Assembly (NCBI GenBank): GCA_019636195.1
Contig: JAHBYA010000004.1
Coordinates: 1-64,000, forward strand
Direction: 5' to 3'
Origin: Planctomycetota bacterium
GTDB lineage: Bacteria > Planctomycetota > UBA8742 > UBA2392
Length of the DNA stretch: 64,000 bases
Shown here: in pieces, positions 25,393 through 33,959 of the stretch
Layout: each line of letters opens with the position of its first letter
Numbering within the stretch: the stretch's first letter is position 1
Position numbers and translations under genes: made by a program
Notes under the pieces: generated by a model
The model's database searches: none
Told to the model about the DNA's origin: nothing
The model's input: only the letters and a program-made list of their open reading frames with translations

Positions 25393-28300
25393 CTACGCCA
25401 GACGGCGCCGGCGGTATGCCAGCGCTGCCATAGCTGCAATTGCAACCGCAAGCGCCAAGCCGGAGCCTGAGCCGCTGGTGCTGCACTTGTCGTCATCGCT
25501 GCTCTTCTTCTTTTTGCCGCCGCCGCCACCGCCGCCGGCGACGTCAAACGCGGCGCTGACAACCGCTGTCAGCGTGGGCGTGCCCACGTCTTCACTGAAG
25601 GTCAGGGTGTAGCCCGTGCCCGCAAGGCTCACGCTCAGGTTCGTGAACGTCACGACACCGTTCACGGCCTGCACCGAGGTCGCGCCGCCAAGCGCCGCGC
25701 CCGCCGTGCCCGTGCCCGGCGTGATGCTCACCAGCACTGAAGTCGTGCTGTTGCTGCTTACCAGGATGCCGCCGGCGTCCACAATGCGAATCACCGGTTG
25801 GGTCGAAAGCGTGGCGCCCGGAGCGCTGGCCGCTCCCGGCTGGGTCACGATCTGAAGGGCAGCAGCGGGACCGGAAACATCGAATGCGTTTGAATCGTCG
25901 GTACCCAGGCCGGTCGCTGCGAACGTGATGATGAAGCCAATCCCGGCAGAGTCGATTTCCAGGTCCGTGAACATGGCCAGACCGTCGACCGTGTCCGCCG
26001 TGGCGCCCGACAGGTTACCCGTGGGGCTGCTGGCGTGCAGGCTGAACGTGATGGTCGTGCCGTTATCGCTCGTCACTCGGCTGCCCCCCGCGTCGATCAC
26101 TTCAACCCACGGCTGAACCACGAACGGTGCACCGGCCAGTGCGCCGGCCGGCTGCTGCGCCACCCGAATTGCCACAGGGCTGCCCGCGATGTTGAACGGG
26201 TCTGAGGCAACGTCGAGGAACGCGCTGGCCAGGTTGTCGCTGAAGGTCAGCACATAACCGGTGCCCGGAAGGTCAATCTCAAGGTCACTGAACACCGCGG
26301 TGCCGGTGCCGGTTACGCCTGCAACGGTGCCGCCCAGGATCGCCCCGGTCGTTCCGCCAGACAGGGTAACGTCAAGGTCAAGCGCCTGGCCCACCACGAT
26401 GTTGCCGCCAAGGTCAACCGCCGAGACCCCGATTGCCGGCGTAAGCACCACGCCCGCCGTGCCGCCCGCGGGCTGCACGGTGACCGCCAGTGCGACCGCA
26501 TTGCCGACAGCGACGTCGAACACATCCGAGGTCACGCCCTGCAGGGTCGGCGACGCCACGTCCTCGTTGAAGTCGAGGCGGTAGTCGGTGCCTGCAAGGT
26601 TGATCGCGATACCCGTGAAGGTAACGATGCCGTTTGCCGAGGTCGCCGTGGCACCGGCCACGATGGCCGCGCCGGTGGTGCCCGTGCCTGCGGTGATCGC
26701 GGCAATCACGTCTGTGCCCGTCACGTCCACCAGGTTGCCGCCGGCGTCCACGATGTGAACCACAGGCGAGGGTGTAAGCGCCTCACCGCCGAAGCCGTCG
26801 CCCGGCTCCTGGGACATCACCAGCCGGAAAGCCGGCCCGACCGTGATGTCAAACGAGGCCGAGTCCACTTGCGGCAGCGGCGTGCCCGAGTTGTCCGTGA
26901 AGTGAAGGAAGTAGCCGGTGCCGACCAGGTTCACGCTCAGGTCCGAGAACGACACGGTGCCGTTGCCGGTGACATTGCTGACTGTGCCGCCCAACGTCGC
27001 GCTGCCGGCGTTGCCGAGCGCCACGTCAAGGTCCAGTGCGTGGCCGGTGACGACGTTGCCGCCGGCGTCATGCGCTGACACCTGCACGGCGGGTGTGATC
27101 ACCGCGCCGCCGGTAGTGCTGCTCGGCTGGACTGTTACTGCCAGCGCAACCGCGGTACCCACGGAAACATCGAACTGGCCGGAGTCCACGTTCAGTGAAC
27201 CGGCGCTGAACCGCAGCTGATAGTTGGTGCCCGCCAGATTGATGGACAGGCCCGAGAAGGTAGCGATACCCGCAGCGACCGTGGCATTGGGAGTGCCCGA
27301 GAGGGCAGCCCCGGTTGTGCCGGTGCCGGGTGCGATGGCAACACCGATTACGGTGGTGTTGTCGCCGCTCAGCACGTTACCGCCCGCGTCGCGCAGCGCC
27401 ACGACCGGCTGCTGCGGGAACGCCACACCGCCGGTAATCGCGCCGCCGGGTTGCGTCTCCACGGTAAGGGCCGCGGCGGGGCCGATCGCCACATCGAAGG
27501 GGTTTGAGTCAACCGAGAGCGTGCCGTTTGTGAAGCTGAGCTCGTAGCCGGTGTCCGCAAGGTCAATCGACAGGCCGGCAAACGTGGCCTCACCTGCGCT
27601 TACCTGCACGCTGGCTGTGCCCGACAGGATCGCTGACGGGTTGCCCGCGCTGACCGAGACGGTGATCATCGTTGTGTTGTCGGAAGTTATGATAAAGCCG
27701 CCTGAATCGCGGACTGCAACCTTGGGCTGCTGCGGGAATGCAACGCCGCCGGTGATTGCACCGCCCGGCTGGGTTTCGACGGTCAATGAGCCGACCACTA
27801 TCGTGATGTTGAAGGTGTTGGACACAGCCGCGGTAAGCGACGTGCCGGAGTTTACTGTAAACGTCAGTTGGTACGCGGTACCGGGCAGGTCAACGGTCAG
27901 GTCGTCAAACACCGCCGTGGTGGTGCCCGTGACTCCGCTTACCGTGCCGCCAAGTACGGCGCTGGGGTTGCCGCCGGAAAGCGCCACATCGAGGTCCAGG
28001 TTGTGCCCGACGACGATGTTGCCGCCAAGGTCAACGGCGGATACCTCAATGTCAGGTGACAGGATTACGTTGGTGTTGCCGTCGGCCGGTTGCACGACGA
28101 TTTCAAGGGCTACAGGTGCACCGACGTTCACATCGAACAGGTCCGAGTTCACTGTCCGGGTGCCATCGGTGAACGTCAGGCGGTAATTGAGTTCCGCCAC
28201 GTCAATCGAAAGCCCGGTGAACGTCGCAACGCCCGCCGATACCTGCACGGTTGGCGTACCCGACAGCGTGGCAAGCGGGCTGCCAGTACCAGTGGCAATG

Positions 28301-29982
28301 GAGACGGTGATGTTGGTCGTGCTGTCGCCCGTGCGAACGTTGCCGCCGGCGTCACGAATACGCACGACCGGCTGCTGCGGGAACGCCTCGCCGCCGTTGC
28401 TGCTGGTGGGCTGCGTGTCCACTGTAAGAGCAGCCGCGGGACCGACCGCGATGTTGAAGCTGTTTGAGTCTTCCGTGACTGAGCCGACTGCAAAGGTCAG
28501 CGTGTAGTTGCCGATCAAGTTGACGGACAGGTTCGTGAAGGTTGCTACGCCCGCTACACAGGCGACTGACGTTGTGCCCGACAATACGCCGCCCGTTGAG
28601 CCGGGGTCGTTCAGCGTCGCCGTCACCTGGCCGGTGAAAGTGCCGATGATGCCGCTGGCGCCATGGACTTCGACTACGGGCTGATCGGCTGTGTCCCAAG
28701 CGACGCCGCCGGTGCCGCCGCCCGGCTGGTTGTCGATGACCAACGAGGTGACAGGCACAAACGCGGTCTCGGCGCCCAGTGTGGTCGTTACTTCGTCAAT
28801 GATGCCGGCCGTTGGTGTAGCCGGCGCGTGAGTCGTGCCCGCGCCGCCGTCAAGGGCGTTGGTTCCGCCACCCGAGTTGGTGCCGCCCGCGCCGCCAGTT
28901 ACGCTCAGCGTTGCTGTGTTGCTGAGCGTGTTCTCGTGCACAATCTTGATGCGGCCGCCGGCGCCGCCGCCGCCGCCGTCACGGTTGCCCGCTCCACCGC
29001 TCTGTCCTGTTCCTCCGTTGGCGGTCAGCGTGCTGCTTACCTCCACATCGAAGCCGCCGATCAGGATACCGCCGCCGGAACCACCGCCTGGCTTGTCGCT
29101 GTTGCCATTCGTCCCAGGCAAGCCAATCACCGAAATGTTGCCGGATACTGTGACCCGGAAGCCACGCACGTTCACGGCCCCGCCGCCATTGCCGCCGGTA
29201 TTGCCCGTGGACCCGCCGCCGCCCGAGCCCATGTGGATCGTCAGGTCAGTCTCATCGCCGACGACAATTCCCCCGGCACCCGGCGTGTCAGTACCGCGAA
29301 AGCCGCCGTTGCCGCCGGTGTTGCCGTGGCCGCCGCCGCCGCCGCCTGAGGTGCTTGAGCCGCCGCCGCCGCCCGCGCCGCTGGGCGCTCCATTGGCTGT
29401 GGCCGCGCCGCCAAGGTTGCCGGCGCCGTCACCCGTGATGCTGGCTGAAATGATTACGCGCCGCGCCTGTATGTTCAGCACTTCGCGGGTCGCGGTGCTG
29501 ATGGTGCAGGCGTGCTGGATCTGGATCCAGCTCCGGTTGGCGAGCATCGCGTTGGTCAGCGCAACCCCGGCAGTCGTAATCAAGCGGCTGGCCGGCGGAA
29601 ATGTGTTGTCAAAACTGGACGCCGCCGAAAGCGTGCCGTCGCCGTACTCCATCCGGAACGTGCCCGCACCCGGACCCGCAGCAACACTGGGCAGCAGCAC
29701 CCAGATACGGCTGGTGCCGGTGTTGTCATAGCTTTCAATGAAGTACTCCAGGTCGTTACCGGAGCCAAAGTCATTGTTGAAGTCAATGAACCGGATGTCG
29801 GCGCCCGTTGGGCTGGCAATGTTTGTGTAGTCGCCGGCGTTCAATGTCACAAGCACCTGGTGGTCAGAGACCGCCGTGCCGGTGTTATCGACCGTGATGT
29901 TTCGAAAATGCGTTTGCTGTGCAGCCAAAGAAGCCGCACCCAGCACCGCAGCAAGTAGCAAAGCAGTCCTGACCCTGTGCAT
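25393..29982 (-). CDS. 1529-aa surface protein: DUF2341, Gly-rich region, Ig-like repeats, sorting tail
   Basis: Signal peptide (MHRVRTALLLAAVLGAASLA). Residues about 25-140 form a DUF2341 domain (VTLNAGDYTNI, DIRFIDFNND, TFRMEYGDG). A Gly-rich stretch follows (about 190-380). Then come ten immunoglobulin-like repeats of about 100 residues, recognisable by starts such as LTVETQPGG, VVRIRDAGGNV and ends such as YQLTFT. Two successive repeats (the fourth and fifth) begin almost identically. The C-terminus has Gly tract, KKKKSSDDD, a Cys (KCSTSG), a hydrophobic helix and RRRR. That Cys-helix-Arg layout resembles MYXO-CTERM/Synergist-CTERM sorting signals. Likely a cell-surface or matrix protein. 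Confidence 0.88.
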   Translation of the reverse strand: MHRVRTALLLAAVLGAASLAAQQTHFRNITVDNTGTAVSDHQVLVTLNAGDYTNIASPTGADIRFIDFNNDFGSGNDLEYFIESYDNTGTSRIWVLLPSVAAGPGAGTFRMEYGDGTLSAASSFDNTFPPASRLITTAGVALTNAMLANRSWIQIQHACTISTATREVLNIQARRVIISASITGDGAGNLGGAATANGAPSGAGGGGGSSTSGGGGGGHGNTGGNGGFRGTDTPGAGGIVVGDETDLTIHMGSGGGGSTGNTGGNGGGAVNVRGFRVTVSGNISVIGLPGTNGNSDKPGGGSGGGILIGGFDVEVSSTLTANGGTGQSGGAGNRDGGGGGAGGRIKIVHENTLSNTATLSVTGGAGGTNSGGGTNALDGGAGTTHAPATPTAGIIDEVTTTLGAETAFVPVTSLVIDNQPGGGTGGVAWDTADQPVVEVHGASGIIGTFTGQVTATLNDPGSTGGVLSGTTSVACVAGVATFTNLSVNLIGNYTLTFAVGSVTEDSNSFNIAVGPAAALTVDTQPTSSNGGEAFPQQPVVRIRDAGGNVRTGDSTTNITVSIATGTGSPLATLSGTPTVQVSAGVATFTGLSIDVAELNYRLTFTDGTRTVNSDLFDVNVGAPVALEIVVQPADGNTNVILSPDIEVSAVDLGGNIVVGHNLDLDVALSGGNPSAVLGGTVSGVTGTTTAVFDDLTVDLPGTAYQLTFTVNSGTSLTAAVSNTFNITIVVGSLTVETQPGGAITGGVAFPQQPKVAVRDSGGFIITSDNTTMITVSVSAGNPSAILSGTASVQVSAGEATFAGLSIDLADTGYELSFTNGTLSVDSNPFDVAIGPAAALTVETQPGGAITGGVAFPQQPVVALRDAGGNVLSGDNTTVIGVAIAPGTGTTGAALSGTPNATVAAGIATFSGLSINLAGTNYQLRFSAGSLNVDSGQFDVSVGTAVALAVTVQPSSTTGGAVITPAVQVSAHDAGGNVVTGHALDLDVALGNAGSATLGGTVSNVTGNGTVSFSDLSVNLVGTGYFLHFTDNSGTPLPQVDSASFDITVGPAFRLVMSQEPGDGFGGEALTPSPVVHIVDAGGNLVDVTGTDVIAAITAGTGTTGAAIVAGATATSANGIVTFTGIAINLAGTDYRLDFNEDVASPTLQGVTSDVFDVAVGNAVALAVTVQPAGGTAGVVLTPAIGVSAVDLGGNIVVGQALDLDVTLSGGTTGAILGGTVAGVTGTGTAVFSDLEIDLPGTGYVLTFSDNLASAFLDVASDPFNIAGSPVAIRVAQQPAGALAGAPFVVQPWVEVIDAGGSRVTSDNGTTITFSLHASSPTGNLSGATADTVDGLAMFTDLEIDSAGIGFIITFAATGLGTDDSNAFDVSGPAAALQIVTQPGAASAPGATLSTQPVIRIVDAGGILVSSNSTTSVLVSITPGTGTAGAALGGATSVQAVNGVVTFTNLSVSLAGTGYTLTFSEDVGTPTLTAVVSAAFDVAGGGGGGGKKKKSSDDDKCSTSGSGSGLALAVAIAAMAALAYRRRRLA

Positions 29983-30197
29983 GATCTCTCCTGTGTCTGT
30001 GTCTCAAGAAGCAGACGCACGCGCACTTCGCCTGCGCCAAATTGGTGACAAATGTGTTCAGTGGCGGCAGATTGTGCGTTCATATCTTAGTGATTGCCAG
30101 CAAGTCTCAAAGTTTCTTTCCTGCATCGCAGAAAGTGGACTGCTTATGTCGCCTTTCAGGCGTTGCCAGCCGGCCCCAACCCCGCTAGAGAGTGGCT

Positions 30198-30926
30198 ATG
30201 AACAAGGCCCTGCGCACACTGGGCGGGCTGAGAACCCGCGTGATCGATGCCCTGCCAGCCGGGACTGCCCCGAAACTGGCGGTGATTCTGTGCCATGGTT
30301 TCGGCGCGCCGGGTGATGACCTGGCGGGACTGGGGCCTGAAATGCTTGAGTTCTCGCCCAAGCTGGCGGCTGGCGCTCGGCTCTACTTTCCGGAGGCGCC
30401 GCTGGCGCTGGACTGGGGCGGCCGCGCGTGGTGGATGATTGACATTGAAGCAATCCAGCTTGCCCTGATGCGCGGCGAGTTCCGGCAGCGCCTGCGCGAT
30501 GAACGCCCCGAAGGCATGCAGCAGGCCCGTGACGCGGTGCTGAATCTGGTCAAGGATGTCAGCGCCGAAACCGGCCTGCCTGTTTCGCGCATTGCGCTGG
30601 GCGGCTTCAGCCAGGGCAGCTTCGTGACTGTCGATGTCGCCACCCAGCTTGAAGAAACGCCCGCGGGCCTGATCGTCTGGTCCGGCACCCTGATGAACGA
30701 GCCTGAATGGCGCCGGCTCGGCCCGCGCCACAAGGGCCTGCGCGTCGTGCAAAGCCACGGCCGCCAGGACCCCATGCTGCCGTTTGAGTGGGCCGAGCAC
30801 CTGCGCGAGTTTATGACTGAAGTCGGCTGGCAGGTGGAGTGGCTGCCGTTCAACGGCCCGCACACAATCAGCCCGGAAGGGTTGATGGCGGCTGTGCGAA
30901 TGCTTGAGGGTCAGCTAGAAGGGTAG
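30198..30926 (+). CDS. Phospholipase/carboxylesterase-type serine hydrolase
   Basis: 242 residues from ATG 30198. Alpha/beta hydrolase of the esterase 2/thioesterase-like family: LCHGFGAPGDDL oxyanion region, GGFSQGS nucleophile elbow (about residue 135), SHGRQDPMLPFE with the catalytic Asp, and NGPHTISPE with the catalytic His. No signal peptide, so cytoplasmic. Substrate unknown. Downstream is a 365-base gap containing the putative RNA described separately. Confidence 0.9.
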   Translation: MNKALRTLGGLRTRVIDALPAGTAPKLAVILCHGFGAPGDDLAGLGPEMLEFSPKLAAGARLYFPEAPLALDWGGRAWWMIDIEAIQLALMRGEFRQRLRDERPEGMQQARDAVLNLVKDVSAETGLPVSRIALGGFSQGSFVTVDVATQLEETPAGLIVWSGTLMNEPEWRRLGPRHKGLRVVQSHGRQDPMLPFEWAEHLREFMTEVGWQVEWLPFNGPHTISPEGLMAAVRMLEGQLEG

Positions 30927-31039
30927 CCGGTGCAGTTTCGCCAACCTGCGAAGGCAAAAACGCTGAAATACAAACCCGCAAACAGCAGACGAAAAATATG
31001 CCCTGAAGTGACCCACCCGTGACGTGACATGTGGTATGG

Positions 31040-31236
31040 TGCCTGCGTTGACAACTGATAAACGCCAACCCGGATGGAGTCGGTTTCCTTTAAGGGGGGG
31101 AATTCGGCTTCGGGGTGGCGCGCGCAGGCGGGCAGGATCGTGACTTCAATTTTTAAGGGGGATTGAAGTTATCTCTGTTCGCCTGCGCACCTTATCCCTT
31201 ACCCGGCGCCTTACGGCGCCGGGTTTGCTTTTTCGC
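31040..31236 (+). ncRNA. Putative structured RNA upstream of ndk
   Basis: No gene fits this stretch. It folds convincingly: outer helix 31122-31136 / 31174-31188 (nine Watson-Crick pairs, GCGCAGGCG with CGCCTGCGC, plus six more including G-U pairs). Inside it a 10-bp stem, 31141-31150 / 31162-31171, is capped by the 11-base loop TTTTAAGGGGG. The same TTTAAGGGGG string occurs once more, unpaired, at 31089-31098. A strong terminator follows at 31201. A TTGACA hexamer lies at 31048 but I see no good -10 box. Could be a small RNA or an attenuating leader for ndk. Confidence 0.5.
31201..31233 (+). terminator. Intrinsic terminator before ndk
   Basis: Stem ACCCGGCGCC / GGCGCCGGGT (10 bp, loop TTAC) followed by TTGCTTTTT; 59 bases before the ndk start. 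Confidence 0.9.
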
Positions 31237-31291
31237 GTCTTGTTGCGACTTGACGCCTCAATGCTACCGTGCCGCGCACAGGAGATGACCC

Positions 31292-31762
31292 ATGGCCATT
31301 GAACGTACACTGATCCTTATCAAGCCCGACGGCGTGCAGCGCGGGCTTGTCGGCGACATCGTTTCGCGTTTTGAGCGCACGGGCATGAAGATTGTCGGCC
31401 TCAAGCTGATGCAGATGACGAATGAACTTGCCGCCCAGCACTACAAGGACCACGTCAGCAAGGGCTTTTATGCGGGCTTGGTCAAGTTCATGACCAGCGC
31501 GCCGCTGGTGGCGTTGTGCGTCGAGGGCCCCAAAGCCATCGAAAACTGCCGCAAGCTCATGGGCAAGACGTTCTGCACCGACGCGCAGGCGGGCACCATT
31601 CGCGGCGACCTGGGCGTATCCCGCGGCTTGAACCTTGTTCACGGCAGCGACGGCCCCGAAGCCGCAGCCCGCGAACTGGGCCTGTTCTTCAAGCCCGGCG
31701 AGTTGCTTGAGTACAGCCGCGCCATTGACGCCTGGAGCTGGAACGACGAAGACAAGGTCTGA
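31292..31762 (+). CDS. ndk: Nucleoside-diphosphate kinase
   Basis: 156 residues, ATG 31292 after AGGAGATGACCC. Typical ndk: start ERTLILIKPDGVQRGLVGDI, phospho-histidine H117 in NLVHGSDG, and the C-terminal region. It transfers the gamma-phosphate between nucleoside tri- and diphosphates in the cytoplasm. The preceding terminator and putative RNA raise the possibility of attenuation control. First of a co-directional run with nnrD, the aminotransferase and selB. Confidence 0.97.
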   Translation: MAIERTLILIKPDGVQRGLVGDIVSRFERTGMKIVGLKLMQMTNELAAQHYKDHVSKGFYAGLVKFMTSAPLVALCVEGPKAIENCRKLMGKTFCTDAQAGTIRGDLGVSRGLNLVHGSDGPEAAARELGLFFKPGELLEYSRAIDAWSWNDEDKV

Positions 31763-31786
31763 TTTACGGGTGCGGGTTTCGGCAAG

Positions 31787-31819
31787 CCTGAAACCTTCAA
31801 CCTGAAACCTTGAACCTGA
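31787..31819. repeat. 14-base tandem repeat between ndk and nnrD
   Basis: CCTGAAACCTTCAA, CCTGAAACCTTGAA, then CCTGA: 2.4 copies with one mismatch. The nnrD start follows within seven bases. Confidence 0.8.
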
Positions 31820-31825
31820 GCTTCC

Positions 31826-32731
31826 GTGCCCGACGACGTCCACCTGATCACTTCACTGCCCGCGCTGAAGAAGCGCGCGCTTTCCATGCACAAGGGCGAT
31901 GCCGGGCGCATCTTTTGCGTCGCGGGCAGCGTGGGCATGGTGGGCGCCGCGGCGCTGTGTTCACGCGCGGCTTTGCGCGCGGGCGCCGGCGCGGTGCGCA
32001 CCGGCATGCCCTGGCGCCTGGCTGCGGTTGTGGCTGGCCGCGACCCCAACGTGATGACCACAGCCCTGCCTGAAACCGAAGACGGCACCATCAGCGCGAT
32101 GGCGCCCGCCAAGATTCTCAAAGCCGCCGAAGGCTTTCATGTGATGCTGCTGGGCCCCGGCATCAGCACGAACCCCCAGACGGTGCAGGCCGTCAAGAGC
32201 CTGTTGCCGGACGTGCACATGAAGCTGGTGATTGACGCCGATGCCCTGAACGCGATTGCGCTGGACGGCTGCAAGTGCATCAAAGAAATCGACCGCGCGC
32301 ATGGCCTGCCGATCCTTACGCCGCACCCCGGCGAAATGAAGCGCCTGCTGGGCAAAGAAGCGCCGGGCGACCTGAAGGACGATCACGACAACCGGCTGAA
32401 GGTCGCGGCAAAATTCGCGGCCAAACACAAGGTTGTGCTGGTGCTCAAGGGCCACAAGACGGTGGTGACCGACGGCCGGCAGGCCTATATCAACACCAGC
32501 GGCAACCCCGGCATGGCCAAGGCGGGCATGGGTGACGTGCTGGTGGGCGTGATTGCGGCGCTGCTGGCGCAGGGCCTGCCGCCCTTTGACGCGGCGCAGC
32601 TTGGCGTTTACCTGCACGGGCTTGCGGGCGACATGGTCCGCGACAGAATAGGCGAAGTCGGCGTGCTGGCCATGGACGTGATCGAGCAACTGCCGCTGGC
32701 GGCACACCAGCACCAGTCGGAGCAGGCATGA
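31826..32731 (+). CDS. nnrD: ADP/ATP-dependent NAD(P)H-hydrate dehydratase
   Basis: 301 residues from GTG 31826. Carbohydrate-kinase-like fold of the NnrD (YjeF C-terminal) family: RIFCVAGSVGMVGAAALCSRA (partial quote of the first 20) near the start, LLGPGIST, LVIDADALN, LTPHPGEMKRLL and the phosphate-binding GNPGMAKAGMGDVL. It repairs hydrated NADH/NADPH. The epimerase half (NnrE) is not fused here. Its stop overlaps the next gene start as ATGA, so they are translationally coupled. Confidence 0.93.
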   Translation: MPDDVHLITSLPALKKRALSMHKGDAGRIFCVAGSVGMVGAAALCSRAALRAGAGAVRTGMPWRLAAVVAGRDPNVMTTALPETEDGTISAMAPAKILKAAEGFHVMLLGPGISTNPQTVQAVKSLLPDVHMKLVIDADALNAIALDGCKCIKEIDRAHGLPILTPHPGEMKRLLGKEAPGDLKDDHDNRLKVAAKFAAKHKVVLVLKGHKTVVTDGRQAYINTSGNPGMAKAGMGDVLVGVIAALLAQGLPPFDAAQLGVYLHGLAGDMVRDRIGEVGVLAMDVIEQLPLAAHQHQSEQA

Positions 32732-33903
32732 GCATTCGCGAAACGGAAGACAAGTACCTTGTGCCCACCTACACCAAGCTGCCCCTGACCGTGGTCAAGG
32801 GCGAAGACGTGTGGGTGTATGATGACGAAGGCAACAAGTACCTTGACCTGTACGCCGGCCACGCCGTCTGCAACATCGGCCACAGCCACCCCAAGCTCGC
32901 CAAGGCAATTGCCGAGCAGGCCAAGAAGCTGATTTTTTACAGCAACGCCGTTTACAACGACACCCGAGCCGAAGCCGCCGAGCTTGTCGTGAAAAACGCC
33001 TACCCGCACAGCGCCGCGGTCTTCTTCTGCAACAGCGGCACCGAAGCAAATGAGACGGCCCTGAAAATCGCGCGCCGCGCCACCGGCCGCCCGCGCGTGA
33101 TCGCCATGGAGACAGGCTTTCACGGCCGAACCGTCGGCGCGCTGAGCGTCACCGGGCGCCAGAAGTTGCGCGATGACTTTCCGGAGAACCTGGGCCAGTT
33201 CACGGACTTCGTGCCGCTGGGCGACTTTGAAACACTCGAAGCGCTGATGGGCCCCGATGTCGCCGCGATCATCCTTGAGCCGATCACAAGCGTCGGCGGT
33301 GTGCGCGTGGCCAGCCGCAAATACTACGACAGCCTGCGCGAGCTTTGCTTCGGCAACGGCACCGCGCTGATCTTTGACGAAGTTCAGACCGGCTTTGGAC
33401 GCACCGGCAAAATGTTTGCCGGCATCCACTGGAACGTTGAGCCCGACATCGCGACCACCGCCAAGGGCGCGGCCGGGGGCTTCCCGGTCGGCATGGTGAT
33501 CCTGAACGAAGCAATCGCCAGCGCGCCGGCGCCCGGCGAGCACGGCTGTACCTTCGGCGGCGGGCCGCTTGCGATGGCGGCTGTGAAGGCCAACCTTGAA
33601 GTAATCCTTGAACAGAAACTGGTTGAAAACGCCGCCGCCATGGAAGTTGTGGTGCGCGACGCGCTGGGCGCAATCCCGGAAGTCCTGGCCGTCACCGGCA
33701 AAGGCCTGCTGCTGGGCATTGAGCTTGAGTGCCCCGCCAAGGGCGTGATCAACGCGCTGTTTGACCAGAAGATCATCGTGGGCGGGTGCGACCGGCCCAA
33801 CATGATCCGGCTGCTGCCGCCGCTGACCGTGAAAGAAGCGCACATCAAGCAGTTCGCGGGCGCACTGGCAGAGGCGCTTGTGCAAGCCAAGCAGACAGCC
33901 TGA
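32728..33903 (+). CDS. argD: Acetylornithine aminotransferase-like class III aminotransferase
   Basis: 391 residues. PLP-dependent fold type I, class [67 protein letters not shown], and [14 protein letters not shown] with the PLP lysine. Best match is N-acetylornithine aminotransferase of arginine biosynthesis. The lysine-pathway (LysW-linked) and succinyl-ornithine enzymes share these motifs, so the exact substrate is inferred. Overlaps nnrD by four bases. Confidence 0.88.
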   Translation: MSIRETEDKYLVPTYTKLPLTVVKGEDVWVYDDEGNKYLDLYAGHAVCNIGHSHPKLAKAIAEQAKKLIFYSNAVYNDTRAEAAELVVKNAYPHSAAVFFCNSGTEANETALKIARRATGRPRVIAMETGFHGRTVGALSVTGRQKLRDDFPENLGQFTDFVPLGDFETLEALMGPDVAAIILEPITSVGGVRVASRKYYDSLRELCFGNGTALIFDEVQTGFGRTGKMFAGIHWNVEPDIATTAKGAAGGFPVGMVILNEAIASAPAPGEHGCTFGGGPLAMAAVKANLEVILEQKLVENAAAMEVVVRDALGAIPEVLAVTGKGLLLGIELECPAKGVINALFDQKIIVGGCDRPNMIRLLPPLTVKEAHIKQFAGALAEALVQAKQTA

Positions 33904-33959
33904 CCCCGTGAAGCCCGTTCAGCCCTTGCCGTTGCCGCAAACGTGGCGACAATCCCGGT

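Noticed and set aside
28835..29731. A Pro-rich 298-residue plus-strand frame
   Set aside because: It is the antisense of the Gly-rich and repeat region of the 1529-residue protein.
31787..31819. Possible CRISPR-like or regulatory repeat before nnrD
   Set aside because: Only 2.4 copies of a 14-base unit without spacers; a simple tandem duplication. No CRISPR array is visible in the window.
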